Shown here in pieces: positions 39,866 through 48,785 of a stretch of 64,000 nt of DNA. The number at the start of each line of letters is the position of its first letter. Position 1 is the stretch's first letter. Below the pieces are notes generated by a model, which ran no database searches, was not told the origin of the DNA, and saw nothing but the letters and a program-made list of their open reading frames with translations. The stretch is from Cardiobacterium sp. Marseille-Q4385 (GTDB lineage: Bacteria; Pseudomonadota; Gammaproteobacteria; Cardiobacteriales; Cardiobacteriaceae): the NCBI RefSeq assembly GCF_916618745.1, contig NZ_OU745373.1, positions 1-64,000 on the forward strand, written 5' to 3'. The translations under genes and the position numbers were made by a program.

Positions 39866-41083
39866 ATGAAACGCGTCGTCGTCACCGGTATGGGCATCGT
39901 GTCCAGCATCGGCAACAACTGCAAAGAAGTCCTCACTTCCCTGCAACATCTCAAATCCGGTATCACCCACAGCGCTGTCTTCGCTGAAAAAGGTCTGCGT
40001 TCCCAAGTCGAAGGAAGCATCAACATCGATACCAAAGCGCACATCGACCGCAAAATCCTGCGCTTCATGGGTGATGCCGCTGCCTACTGCTACATCGCCA
40101 TGAAAGAAGCCATCGAGCAGGCCCGTCTCCTGCCCGAGCAGATCTCCAACATCCGTACCGGCCTCGTCGTCGGTAACGGTGGTGCCAGCCCCTCCGCCCA
40201 AGTCGAAGCGGCAGACACCCTGCGCGCCAGCGGCGTCAAACGCATCGGCCCCTATGCCGTTACCAAAACCATGGCCTCCACCACCTCCGCTTGCCTGGCT
40301 ACCCCCTTTGCCATCAAAGGCGTGAACTACTCCATCAGCTCTGCCTGCTCCACCAGCGCGCACTGCATCGGCCACGCCGCCGAACTCATCCAGATGGGCA
40401 AACAGGACATCGTCTTCGCCGGTGGCGGTGAAGAAGTCCACTGGACCATGACCAGCATGTTTGACGCCATGGGTGCCCTATCCACCAACTACAACGCCAC
40501 CCCCGAAATCGCTTCACGCGCCTACGACGCGAACCGCGATGGCTTCGTCATCTCCGGCGGCGGCAGTGTCCTCGTCCTTGAAGAATACGAACACGCCAAA
40601 GCACGCGGTGCCGACATTATTGCCGAACTCACCGGCTACGGTGCTACTTCGGACGGCTACGACATGGTGCAGCCCTCTGGTGAAGGGGCCGTGCGCTGCA
40701 TGCAAATGGCCATGGCCACCCATCCGGGCGGTATTGACTACATCAACGCCCACGGCACCTCTACTCCCGTCGGCGATACCCGTGAACTCGAAGCTATCAA
40801 AGCCGCCTTTGCCGGTAAAACCGTGCCGCCGATCAGTTCGACCAAATCCCTGACTGGTCACGCCCTCGGCGCCGCTGGTTCAAACGAAGCCATCTACTCG
40901 CTGCTCATGTTGCAACATGGCTTCCTGACCGCCTCGGCGCATATCGACACCCTTGATGAAAACGCCGTTGACCTGCCCATTCTGCGTGAAAATCGCCAGC
41001 AAACCCTTAACGCCGTCATGAGTAACAGCTTCGGCTTTGGCGGCACCAATGCCACCCTCATCTTCAGCCGTGTTAACGCCTAA
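39866..41083 (+). CDS. fabB: Beta-ketoacyl-ACP synthase I
   Basis: This 405-residue condensing enzyme elongates the cis-3-decenoyl-ACP made by FabA. The Cys-His-His triad is visible: Cys in SISSACSTSAHCIGHAAELI, His in DYINAHGTSTPVGDTRELEA, His in SLTGHALGAAGSNEAIYSLL. The start MKRVVVTGMGIVSSIGNN is canonical. The 3' end overlaps the next gene by 14 bases, which implies translational coupling. Confidence 0.97.
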   Translation: MKRVVVTGMGIVSSIGNNCKEVLTSLQHLKSGITHSAVFAEKGLRSQVEGSINIDTKAHIDRKILRFMGDAAAYCYIAMKEAIEQARLLPEQISNIRTGLVVGNGGASPSAQVEAADTLRASGVKRIGPYAVTKTMASTTSACLATPFAIKGVNYSISSACSTSAHCIGHAAELIQMGKQDIVFAGGGEEVHWTMTSMFDAMGALSTNYNATPEIASRAYDANRDGFVISGGGSVLVLEEYEHAKARGADIIAELTGYGATSDGYDMVQPSGEGAVRCMQMAMATHPGGIDYINAHGTSTPVGDTRELEAIKAAFAGKTVPPISSTKSLTGHALGAAGSNEAIYSLLMLQHGFLTASAHIDTLDENAVDLPILRENRQQTLNAVMSNSFGFGGTNATLIFSRVNA

Positions 41084-41930
41084 GCCCCGCGCCATCCTCC
41101 TGCTCGCCGTGCTCACCTTCGGCGTGCAGGCGGGTGCCCAATACATCACTGGCGAAGAACAGCCCTTGCGCCCTGATCCCATCCCCGCCGGACACACCGT
41201 ACAACAACCTGCCGAAACCCCGGCCGCCGGTAAAAAAAATAAAAAGACGCAGAAGAAGGGCGAACAGCCCGCTGCTGCAGAACAACCGCTGCCAAGCGCG
41301 GAGAACCTCGAAGCCTATACTGCTGCGCAAATTGTCGAACAGGCCCAGCTTGAGGCAGCTGCCAAACAAGAAGCTGCGCAAAAAGCCGCAGAACAAGCGG
41401 CACAAGCCGAGGCAGCCGCCAAAGCAGCAGCAGAACAAACGGCGCAAGCCGAAGCGGCTGCGCAAAACGCCGTCCAGGACGCACAAGCCTCCGCACAAAA
41501 CGGCGACAACCCGGTAGCCGAACACCCTGCACAAGGCGCAGATAGCGGCGAAGTCCCCGGTGTAGAAGTCCCACAAGAGGATGCCGATAACGTCGCCCTC
41601 CTGCCCGTCGAACGTCTTACCCCGCCGCCACCGCCGACTGAAACTGTCATCGTTGAACAGGCCATCTACCGCTGCCCACAAGGTAAAGGCTACATCTACG
41701 TTGATGCCGATGCCAAAAAAGGTCGTGGTCGCTGCACCCTTTACCGCGCCGCAAAAACCGAAGAAGTCCCGGTCGGTAGCCAGCCCGAAAAACCCCTGCC
41801 CGGCGGCAGTGCCAGTTGTAGTGGCACCATCAACTACAAAGGCAACACCTATCTCTTCCGCGACGGCATGCCTTGCCCCATCCCGGACAACATCTTCCGC
41901 CGCTTGACCCCGGCTGCGAGCAGCCGCTAA
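41070..41930 (+). CDS. Exported Ala/Glu-rich repetitive protein, unknown
   Basis: I place the start at GTG 41070, inside fabB, giving LTPKPRAILLLAVLTFGVQA, a signal peptide; no ribosome site is evident, so coupling to fabB is assumed. The 286-residue product has a long coiled-coil region of Ala, Glu, Gln and Lys (AAAKQEAAQKAAEQAAQAEA, repeated with variation), then a Pro linker. Two small Cys-containing modules follow, AIYRCPQGKGYIYVDADAKK with GRGRCTLY, and ASCSGTINYKGNTYLFRDGM with PCP. No family is recognised. The repeats are prone to length change by recombination. Confidence 0.6.
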   Translation: MLTPKPRAILLLAVLTFGVQAGAQYITGEEQPLRPDPIPAGHTVQQPAETPAAGKKNKKTQKKGEQPAAAEQPLPSAENLEAYTAAQIVEQAQLEAAAKQEAAQKAAEQAAQAEAAAKAAAEQTAQAEAAAQNAVQDAQASAQNGDNPVAEHPAQGADSGEVPGVEVPQEDADNVALLPVERLTPPPPPTETVIVEQAIYRCPQGKGYIYVDADAKKGRGRCTLYRAAKTEEVPVGSQPEKPLPGGSASCSGTINYKGNTYLFRDGMPCPIPDNIFRRLTPAASSR

Positions 41931-41935
41931 ATACC

Positions 41936-42613
41936 ATGACCAACCCAACACCCTACCAACGCCCCAAACTCATCCCACCCGACGGCCATAACAAAGTCCT
42001 GCTACATTCCTGCTGCGCCCCCTGCTCAGGCGAAGTCATGGAAGCCTTGCTTGCCTCGGGAATCGACTACACCATCTTCTTCTACAACCCTAATATCCAC
42101 CCGCGCCGCGAATACGAAATCCGTAAGCACGAAAACATCGCCTTCGCCGAAAAACACAACATCCCTTTCGTTGATTGCGACTACGACACCGATAACTGGT
42201 TCGCCCGCGCCAAAGGCATGGAATGGGAACCTGAACGCGGCAAACGCTGCACCATGTGTTTTGATATGCGCTTTGAGCGTACTGCGCTCTACGCCCATGA
42301 ACACGGCTTCCCCGTCATCACCAGCTCGCTGGGCATCAGCCGCTGGAAAAACATGGAGCAAATCAACGAATGCGGCCTGCGCGCCGCCGAACCCTATCCC
42401 GATGTCCAGTACTGGACCTTCAACTGGCGCAAAGGTGGTGGCTCACAGCGGATGATCGAAATCAGCAAGCGCGAGCACTTCTACATGCAGGAATACTGCG
42501 GCTGCATCTATTCCCTGCGCGATACCAATGCTTGGCGCCTGAAAAATGGACGCGGCAAAATCAAACTCGGTGTGATGTATTACGGCGATGACGACATGCC
42601 GCCAGAAAAATAG
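41936..42613 (+). CDS. queH: Epoxyqueuosine reductase QueH
   Basis: This 225-residue protein (DUF208) makes queuosine from epoxyqueuosine in tRNA and is an iron-sulfur alternative to QueG. Cys clusters are in order: VLLHSCCAPCSGEVM at the N terminus, GKRCTMCFDMRFERTALYAH, and EYCGCIYSLRDTN near the C terminus. ITSSLGISRWKNMEQINECG is a family signature. The start at 41936 leaves a short gap after the preceding stop; a longer frame overlaps the previous gene and is not family sequence. Confidence 0.93.
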   Translation: MTNPTPYQRPKLIPPDGHNKVLLHSCCAPCSGEVMEALLASGIDYTIFFYNPNIHPRREYEIRKHENIAFAEKHNIPFVDCDYDTDNWFARAKGMEWEPERGKRCTMCFDMRFERTALYAHEHGFPVITSSLGISRWKNMEQINECGLRAAEPYPDVQYWTFNWRKGGGSQRMIEISKREHFYMQEYCGCIYSLRDTNAWRLKNGRGKIKLGVMYYGDDDMPPEK

Positions 42614-43201
42614 CCTATGAACGCAGTTACTGAATTACCAAAAATAACAAAAATGTAGGTTAAATTTAGCTCGCCATTAGGTAGATACCATTGTTATATG
42701 GCGAAGCTACATGATGTAAAAGAAACCCCTTTCTTCTGACGAATTACTGAAACAAAAAGAAAACGAACTCATCGCCTTGCGCACCCTGATAACCATTCTG
42801 CAAAAGGGAAAATGACAGGTTGTACGCCACAGCGATAACCCTATCAGAGCAGCGTCACGAAAGATTATAAGACTGTGAACGGTCTTTTTGTCACTCATCC
42901 GCACAAGAATGGTATTACCCAAAATGTAGGGAGAGCTTTAGCCCACTATTAAACGGCGGGCAATCGTTATTACTTTCCGGGAATGCTTTGGATATTGCCG
43001 TTATCGAGGCTGACAAATTAGGCAAACGAGAAAAAAGGAAAGCGTCATCAGCCGAATAGGCACAGTGATATGGCTATATCTTTGTACTGACGTTAATTTT
43101 TCGTACTATACTGATCACAAAGACAGGCAGATTGCTGCGGCGTCGGTCTTTCCGCTTGTTCATCATCCACCCCGATAATCACCGCCCGGTACGAGTTCGC
43201 C
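42614..43201. other. AT-rich intergenic region with degenerate repeats
   Basis: No intact gene lies in these 588 bases. Two similar 30-base words, AAAATGTAGG-TTAAATTTAGC (42649-42680) and AAAATGTAGG-GAGAGCTTTAGC (42921-42950), lie about 270 bases apart. Between them a frame without a start codon (about 42727-42816) reads SSDELLKQKENELIALRTLI and stops, like the end of a lost gene. A candidate promoter for the next gene is at the right end: TTGTAC (43081-43086) and TACTAT (43103-43108), 16 bp apart. Confidence 0.5.
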
Positions 43202-44683
43202 ATGACCCAAGGCATCTTCCACACAACCTGCCCCAGCTGCGGCGGCCCCGTGCACAGCTACAGCGCCAGCGCCAAAACTCTTGTTTGTCCCTACTGCCGC
43301 AGCCTGCTCATCCGCGATGGCGCGAGCGTCAGCGACAGCGGCGAAGACAGCACGCCTTTCGAGGATTACAGCCCGCTGCAAATCGGCACCACCGGGCACG
43401 ATCAAGGGCAGGCCTTTACCATCGTCGGTCGCCTGCAAGCCCGCTACGACGCCGGTATCTGGAACGAATGGTATCTCTTCTACAATGACGGCAGCAGCGG
43501 CTGGTTATCCGAAAGCGGCGATCAGTACGTTCTCACCCGCCCCGCCACCAGCAGCGCCACCCTGCCCAACTTCGCCGACATTCGCGCCGGCGAAAGCCGG
43601 CTCACCGTGGACGGCAATGTTTATTTGGCCGCCGATGTGCGCGACATCACGCTTGAACGCGCCAGCGCCGAAGGCGAACTACCCTACCCTTTCAGCGGCA
43701 CACGCCACAATCGCGTCGCCGATTACCGCTGCGAAAGCCATTTCCTGACACTGGATTACGGTGAAGAACCGCCCGAAATTTTTATTGGGCGTGGCGTTGC
43801 CCTCGCCGACCTTGCTCTCGCCAACACCCGCAGCGATGCGCAGATTCTCGACACTGCCGGTGCCCTCAAAGGCAGTCGCGCCAGCGGTAACTGTCCGCAC
43901 TGCGGTGCTCCGGTGGACTGGCTGCGTGGCCTTACCCCGACCATTATCTGCCCCAGCTGCGGCAGCGATCTGGAGAGCAACAGTCTCATTGCCAGCGCCC
44001 ACACAACCGGCGAGCGGCAGCAAAAGATTGCCGAGCGTCACTCTTTGCCGCTTGGTGCCGAAGCCGATATTGACGGCAACAAATATACGCTCATCGGCTT
44101 GGTTTATAAGGAAGAAATAGGCGAAAACAGCGGCTGGACGGAATATTTGCTCTATCATCCGCAGCAAGGTTTCCTGTGGCTGGTCGAAACCGACGACGGC
44201 GAATGGAGCGTCAGCCATACCTTGAATGACTGGCCGGCATTGAAGGGTAATGGCGCGCCACGCGGCATGGGGAAACTTTATGATTACCGCAGCCGCGTTC
44301 GCCATGCTGCCGGGGCTTTTTACTGGCACATCAAAAAAGGCGACGAACTCGCGCACCATGATTATGACGCCGGTAAACGGGAGAAACTGAGCGCTGAACA
44401 AAACGCGCAAGAGCTCAACTGGAGCCGCAGCATTCCAACCAGCCGCAAGCAGATCGAAAGATGGTTTGGTCTCAAGCTAAAAGAGACCGGCGGGAACGAT
44501 GAGCAAAATAGCTGCCTCGGCTGCTTTTACATTCTGTTCATCATCTATCTCATCCTGAATTTCCCCGCCTGGCTGGCGATGAACGACGATGCTCTTGTCA
44601 CTTCACTTGTCATTAGCGGCATTATCTTTACCGCCCTCTACCGCATCGGCAAACGCGCGGACGGCGGCGGAACAGATGAATAG
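43202..44683 (+). CDS. Tandem DUF4178 protein with zinc ribbons
   Basis: This 493-residue protein has two copies of the same module. The first has a zinc ribbon (TTCPSCGGPVH, LVCPYCRSLL) and a DUF4178 domain with FTIVGRLQARYDAGIWNEWY then LFYNDG. The second has NCPHCGAPVDWLRG, IICPSCGSDLE and a DUF4178 domain with YTLIGLVYKEEIGENSGWTE. Two membrane segments close the protein (FYILFIIYLILNFPAWLAM; VTSLVISGIIFTALY). DUF4178 genes often accompany DUF350 proteins and polyamine synthases (speD/speE); here speD lies 35 kb away. The function is unknown. Confidence 0.85.
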   Translation: MTQGIFHTTCPSCGGPVHSYSASAKTLVCPYCRSLLIRDGASVSDSGEDSTPFEDYSPLQIGTTGHDQGQAFTIVGRLQARYDAGIWNEWYLFYNDGSSGWLSESGDQYVLTRPATSSATLPNFADIRAGESRLTVDGNVYLAADVRDITLERASAEGELPYPFSGTRHNRVADYRCESHFLTLDYGEEPPEIFIGRGVALADLALANTRSDAQILDTAGALKGSRASGNCPHCGAPVDWLRGLTPTIICPSCGSDLESNSLIASAHTTGERQQKIAERHSLPLGAEADIDGNKYTLIGLVYKEEIGENSGWTEYLLYHPQQGFLWLVETDDGEWSVSHTLNDWPALKGNGAPRGMGKLYDYRSRVRHAAGAFYWHIKKGDELAHHDYDAGKREKLSAEQNAQELNWSRSIPTSRKQIERWFGLKLKETGGNDEQNSCLGCFYILFIIYLILNFPAWLAMNDDALVTSLVISGIIFTALYRIGKRADGGGTDE

Positions 44684-44725
44684 GTTCATGACTGAACCGC
44701 ATTCTTTATCTTCGGCAGAATTTCC

Positions 44726-44908
44726 ATGAATCCCAAAACATATCGGCTCATTGCCTCCATCGCCTTCTTCGTCAGCACCACCATCAATTACAGCCTGAGT
44801 AACCCGACACCCGGCACGACAGCCGGTAGCCGCAGTTACTCCGGCAGCAGTATCAATTGGGGCAGTGGCAGCAGTAGCGGCGGCGGCAGCAGTAGCTGGC
44901 ACAAATAG
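44726..44908 (+). CDS. Small Ser/Gly-rich protein with membrane segment
   Basis: This 60-residue protein has one hydrophobic stretch (LIASIAFFVSTTINYSL), which may be an anchor or signal, and a tail of Ser and Gly ending GSSSGGGSSSWHK. It lies 42 bases after the DUF4178 gene. Similar short Ser/Gly-rich proteins with a terminal His-Lys occur in DUF4178 loci as I recall. The ribosome site is weak. It may be real because the composition is so biased, and the position fits. Confidence 0.5.
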   Translation: MNPKTYRLIASIAFFVSTTINYSLSNPTPGTTAGSRSYSGSSINWGSGSSSGGGSSSWHK

Positions 44909-45140
44909 CTGTTCATCTCGCAGCGGGGAAATCTTTTTAGCAACAGCGGAAATCCCTCCTCCCGCTTGCGAAAGGAGAGGAAGCAGCCTTCTGCCCTGCC
45001 AAGCGCGGTTCATTCTGTGGGCGCATTACCTACCCTAACGTCCTCGCACTGAAGCGGAGAAGGGAAGCCTCCTTTGCTTAATTAACGTTTTTCCGCTTAT
45101 CAAGATGGATAGACATTTATGGGGATTTTGTCCACAAAAA
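44909..45140. repeat. Spacer with half of a REP-like element
   Basis: CCCTCCTCCCGCTTGCGAAA (44954-44973) resembles the first arm of the palindromic element at 29911, but its second arm is degenerate. A GCCAAGCGCGGTTC sequence follows near 44998. No gene is visible. Confidence 0.4.
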
Positions 45141-45173
45141 GGGGAGGCGAGCCCACGCTCCGCCTCCCCTTTT
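45141..45173. terminator. dapE terminator
   Basis: GGGGAGGCG and CGCCTCCCC (45141-45169) form a nine-base stem with five A on the left and four T on the right. It serves dapE on the minus strand. Confidence 0.8.
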
Positions 45174-45185
45174 GCGTCGTTGCTA

Positions 45186-46331
45186 TTATCGCTTCAGCCG
45201 CTGCCACAATTCGCGCACGGTGTCTTCGTAGATAGCGGCAAGCGGGGCAAGATCGGCGACGCGGACGTGTTCGTCAATCTGGTGCAGGCTGCTGCCGACG
45301 GGGCCAAATTCGATGGTTGCCGTGCCGCCTTTAGCGAGGAAGCGGGCGTCCGAGGTGCCGCCGCCGGTGTCGTAATCAAGGCCGGTGCCGCAGTGGCGGG
45401 CCACCGCGCTGCGTAGCGCCTGCATCAGGGCGGTGTTTTCGGTGAGAAATGGCTCGCCCGCAAGTTTCCATTGGTATTCGGCGCGGGTTTCGCGCTCTTC
45501 CATGAGGGGCTCGATAAGGGCAATGGTTTTTTGTTGCAGGTGGCCGCTGTGGTGCTGGTTGTTGTAGCGCCAGTTCATTTTGCAGGCAGCACTGGCGGGG
45601 ACGACGTTTTCCGCACCGCTGCCGCCAGTGATGTTGCTGACTTGGAAGGAGGTCGGCGGGAAATGGGCGTTGCCGCTGTCCCAAACGGTAGCGGTAAGGC
45701 GATGGATAACGGCAGCGAGCGCGTGGATGGGGTTGCGCGCGTTAGCCGGATAGGCGACGTGGCCTTGTTTGCCGTGGATGGTGAGGTGCAGGTGCAGCGA
45801 ACCGCGCCGCCCGTGTCGCGCCTGGTCGCCAAGCTGGGCACGACAGGAGGGCTCGCCGACGATGGCGTAGTCAATGTGGGTGCCTTCTTCGCGCAGTTGT
45901 TGCAGTACGGCTTGGGTGCCGTGGATGCCGTCGCCTTCTTCGTCACTGGTGAGCAGCAGGGCGAGGGTGCCGTTGTGTGCGGTGGCGGCAAGACGTTCAA
46001 GGGCGACGGTCATCGCCGCTACGCCTGCTTTCATGTCGGCGGCGCCACGTCCATAGAGGTTGCCGTCGCGGATGGTGGGCGCAAATGGCGGTGATTGCCA
46101 TAGCGCCTCGTCGCCAGGCGGAACAACGTCGGTATGTCCGGCGAAAGCGACGAGCGGCGCGCCATTGCCGTGCGTTGCCCAAAGGTTGTCGGTGTCGCCG
46201 AGACGGATATGACGCACGGTAAAGCCTGCCGCTTGCAGGCGCGCGCCAATGAGTTGCTGGCAGCCGGCATCTTCGGGCGTGATGGAAGGACGGCGGATAA
46301 GGTCTTGCAGGAGGTCGAGTGTAGGGTTCAT
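45186..46331 (-). CDS. dapE: Succinyl-diaminopimelate desuccinylase
   Basis: This 381-residue dinuclear zinc enzyme splits N-succinyl-LL-DAP to LL-DAP and succinate in lysine and peptidoglycan synthesis. Metal-site motifs are in order: AFAGHTDVVPPGD, GRGAADMKAGVAAM, LLTSDEEGDGIHGTQAVL and VGEPSCRAQLGD. The fourth motif region with GGGTSDARFLAKGG holds the later ligand area. Length matches E. coli (375). It is divergent from the ABC transporter genes. Confidence 0.97.
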   Translation of the reverse strand: MNPTLDLLQDLIRRPSITPEDAGCQQLIGARLQAAGFTVRHIRLGDTDNLWATHGNGAPLVAFAGHTDVVPPGDEALWQSPPFAPTIRDGNLYGRGAADMKAGVAAMTVALERLAATAHNGTLALLLTSDEEGDGIHGTQAVLQQLREEGTHIDYAIVGEPSCRAQLGDQARHGRRGSLHLHLTIHGKQGHVAYPANARNPIHALAAVIHRLTATVWDSGNAHFPPTSFQVSNITGGSGAENVVPASAACKMNWRYNNQHHSGHLQQKTIALIEPLMEERETRAEYQWKLAGEPFLTENTALMQALRSAVARHCGTGLDYDTGGGTSDARFLAKGGTATIEFGPVGSSLHQIDEHVRVADLAPLAAIYEDTVRELWQRLKR

Positions 46332-46361
46332 GGGCTTGATTTCCGAAAGGCTGGCATTGTA

Positions 46362-46389
46362 TAGACAAGCGGGGCGGTTGGTGTAGAAT
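46362..46389 (+). promoter_or_regulatory. Candidate promoter of the ABC transporter operon
   Basis: TAGACA (46362-46367) and TAGAAT (46384-46389) are 16 bp apart, 31 bases ahead of the ATPase start. Confidence 0.5.
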
Positions 46390-46419
46390 CGACCTCTTTC
46401 TTTTATTTTGGAGGCTCCG

Positions 46420-47193
46420 GTGAGCGAGATTCCGGCTTTGCAAGCTATTGATATTCACAAGTCCTTCGGCAATGTCGAGGTGCTTAAAGGGATTTCCCTC
46501 ACCGCGCATCGCGGCGATGTGGTTTCCATCCTCGGCTCGTCCGGTTCGGGCAAGAGCACTTTCCTGCGCTGCCTCAATTTTCTCGAAATGCCGGATCGTG
46601 GCGAGGTCCGCGTCGCCGGTGAGGTCGTGCAGATTAAAGAGAAGAAGGGCACGCGCGAAGCGGGCAGTCTGCGCCAGATTCAGCGGGTGCGCTCGAAGCT
46701 GGCGATGGTCTTCCAAAATTTCAACCTGTGGCAGCACAAGACGGTGTTGCAGAATCTGATTGAGGCGCCGGTGCACGTTTTGAAAGTGCCGAAGGCGGAA
46801 GCGACGGAACGCGCAGCGGCGCTGTTGCACAAGGTCGGTCTCTATGACCGGCGCGATTATTATCCGAACAGGCTTTCCGGCGGCCAGCAGCAGCGGGTAG
46901 CGATTGCCCGCGCGCTTGCGATGGAGCCGGATGCGCTTTTGTTCGACGAACCGACTTCGGCGCTCGACCCGGAACTGGTCGGCGATGTGCTGCGCTTGAT
47001 GCAGGAACTGGCAGCCGAGGGGCGGACGATGATTGTCGTCACCCACGAAATGGGTTTCGCCCGCGAGGTGTCCAGCCATGTCATGTTCCTGCATCAGGGG
47101 CAGATCGAAGAAGAGGGACCGCCGGAAAAGCTGTTTTTCCACAGCGATTCCGAGCGCGTCCGTCAGTTTTTGTCCAACAGCCTCAAAGGATAA
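46420..47193 (+). CDS. Polar amino-acid ABC transporter ATPase
   Basis: This 257-residue protein drives import of a basic or polar amino acid. I choose the GTG at 46420, six bases after GGAGG; a TTG twelve bases earlier lies within the ribosome site itself. Walker A is LGSSGSGKSTFLRCLNFLE, the signature motif is RLSGGQQQRVAIARALAMEP, and Walker B is ALLFDEPTSALDPELVGDVL, followed by the His switch VVTHEMGF. It resembles HisP and ArtP. It heads the operon ATPase, two binding proteins and two permeases. Confidence 0.93.
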   Translation: MSEIPALQAIDIHKSFGNVEVLKGISLTAHRGDVVSILGSSGSGKSTFLRCLNFLEMPDRGEVRVAGEVVQIKEKKGTREAGSLRQIQRVRSKLAMVFQNFNLWQHKTVLQNLIEAPVHVLKVPKAEATERAAALLHKVGLYDRRDYYPNRLSGGQQQRVAIARALAMEPDALLFDEPTSALDPELVGDVLRLMQELAAEGRTMIVVTHEMGFAREVSSHVMFLHQGQIEEEGPPEKLFFHSDSERVRQFLSNSLKG

Positions 47194-47196
47194 ATC

Positions 47197-47970
47197 ATGA
47201 AAAAAACACTCGCTCTTGCTCTCGCGGCAGGCTTTGCCGCCCAGACTTTCGCTGCGGATGGCGTTCTCGTTCTCGCTACCGACGGCACCTACCCGCCCTT
47301 TTCCGAAATGGACGGCAGCGGCAAGCTGACTGGCTTCGATATCGATATCGGTCTTGCCCTTTGCGCCCAAATGAAGCGCGAATGCCGCTTCCAGCAAATG
47401 GACTGGGAAGGTCTGATCCCGGCGCTGAAAACCGACAAAATCGACGCCATCGTCGCCTCCATGAATGACACTCCGGAACGCCGCGAAAGCGTCGCCTTTA
47501 CCGACCCGTATTACACCAATCCTGGTCTCTTCGTCCGCGCCAAAGGCAGCAGCATCGAGCCGACCCCGGCAGGCGTGAAAGGCAAAACCGTCGGCGTCTT
47601 GCGCGCCTCCATCTTCGACAACTACGTCACCGACAAATTCCCCGAAGCGAACATCCAGCGCTACACCGGACAGGATGAAGCCAACCAGGATGCCCTCGCC
47701 GGACGCGTTGACCTGCTCTTTGCTGACAAAATCGTGATGGAAGAAGGCTTCCTGCAACGCGACGAAGGCAAAGACTTCGAAGCCGTCGGCCCCGAAGAGA
47801 ACGACAAAAAATACTTTGGCGAAGGCATTTCCATCGCCGTGCGCAAAGAAGACGACAAACTGCGCGAAGCCTTCAATACCGCGTTGAAAGCCATCAAAGA
47901 AAATGGCGAGTACAAAAAAATCAACGACAAATACTTCAAGTACGACATCTCCGGCGGTACCGCCAAATAA
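47197..47970 (+). CDS. Amino-acid binding protein, first tandem copy
   Basis: This 257-residue periplasmic solute-binding protein of the SBP family 3 type has a signal peptide ending AAQTFA. LATDGTYPPFSEMDGSGKLT then GFDIDIGLALCA is the ligand-binding start. MDWEGLIPALKTDKIDAIVA and SMNDTPERRESVAFTDPYY are the HisJ/ArtJ signatures, pointing to Arg, Lys, ornithine or His. By my count it differs from the next gene at about 41 of 257 positions. Confidence 0.92.
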   Translation: MKKTLALALAAGFAAQTFAADGVLVLATDGTYPPFSEMDGSGKLTGFDIDIGLALCAQMKRECRFQQMDWEGLIPALKTDKIDAIVASMNDTPERRESVAFTDPYYTNPGLFVRAKGSSIEPTPAGVKGKTVGVLRASIFDNYVTDKFPEANIQRYTGQDEANQDALAGRVDLLFADKIVMEEGFLQRDEGKDFEAVGPEENDKKYFGEGISIAVRKEDDKLREAFNTALKAIKENGEYKKINDKYFKYDISGGTAK

Positions 47971-48009
47971 TGCCTTTCCCTTTTATCCAACAGACATCAA
48001 GGTGCAAAC

Positions 48010-48783
48010 ATGAAAAAAATCCTGGCTCTCGCCCTCACTGCTGCCTTCGCCGCTCCGGCTTTTGCCGCTGACGACGTCCTGGTCTTCTCCACCGACGGCA
48101 CCTATCCGCCATTCTCCGAAACCGGCAGCGACGGCAAAATGACCGGCTTTGACATCGACATCGGCCTCGCCCTCTGTGCCCAAATGAAGCGCGAATGCCG
48201 CTACGAACAAATGGACTGGGAAGGCCTGATTCCGGCACTGAAAACGCACAAAATCGACGCCATCGTCGCCTCCATGAACGACACCCCGGAACGCCGCGAA
48301 AGCATCTCTTTCACCGACCCGTATTACAGCAACCCCGGCATCTTCGTCCGCGCCAAAGGCAGCAGCATCGAGCCGACCCCAGCAGGTGTGAAAGGCAAAA
48401 CCGTGGGCGTACTGCGCGCCTCCATCTTCGACACCTACGTCACCGACAACTTCCCTGATGCCAATATCCAGCGCTACACCTCCCAAGAAGACGCCAACCA
48501 GGACGCCCTGGCCGGACGTGTTGACCTGCTCTTCGCCGACAAAATCGTGATGGAAGACGGCTTCCTGCAACGCGACGAAGGCAAAGACTTCGAACAGGCA
48601 GGCACCGACGTGGACGACAAAAAATACTTCGGTGCAGGCATCTCCATCGGCCTGCGCAAAGACGACGACAAACTGCGCGAAGACCTGAACGCTGCGCTCA
48701 AAGCCATCAAAGAAAACGGCGAATACAAAAAAGTGAACGACAAATACTTCAAGTACGACATCTCCGGCGGCACGGCGAAATAA
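48010..48783 (+). CDS. Amino-acid binding protein, second tandem copy
   Basis: This 257-residue paralogue follows the first by 39 bases and has the same length, with a signal peptide ending AAPAFA. Differences cluster in the loop after TYPPFSE, in the segment around DFEQAGTDVDDKKYF, and in conservative swaps elsewhere. The ligand-contact blocks (STDGTYPPFSE, MNDTPERRESISFTDPYY) are shared except for small changes. Two receptors for one permease is the arrangement of HisJ and ArgT in enteric bacteria, which widens the substrate range. Confidence 0.92.
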   Translation: MKKILALALTAAFAAPAFAADDVLVFSTDGTYPPFSETGSDGKMTGFDIDIGLALCAQMKRECRYEQMDWEGLIPALKTHKIDAIVASMNDTPERRESISFTDPYYSNPGIFVRAKGSSIEPTPAGVKGKTVGVLRASIFDTYVTDNFPDANIQRYTSQEDANQDALAGRVDLLFADKIVMEDGFLQRDEGKDFEQAGTDVDDKKYFGAGISIGLRKDDDKLREDLNAALKAIKENGEYKKVNDKYFKYDISGGTAK

Positions 48784-48785
48784 CC

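Noticed and set aside
43163..43438. Minus-strand frame over the start of the DUF4178 gene
   Set aside because: Antisense to clear zinc-ribbon coding sequence.
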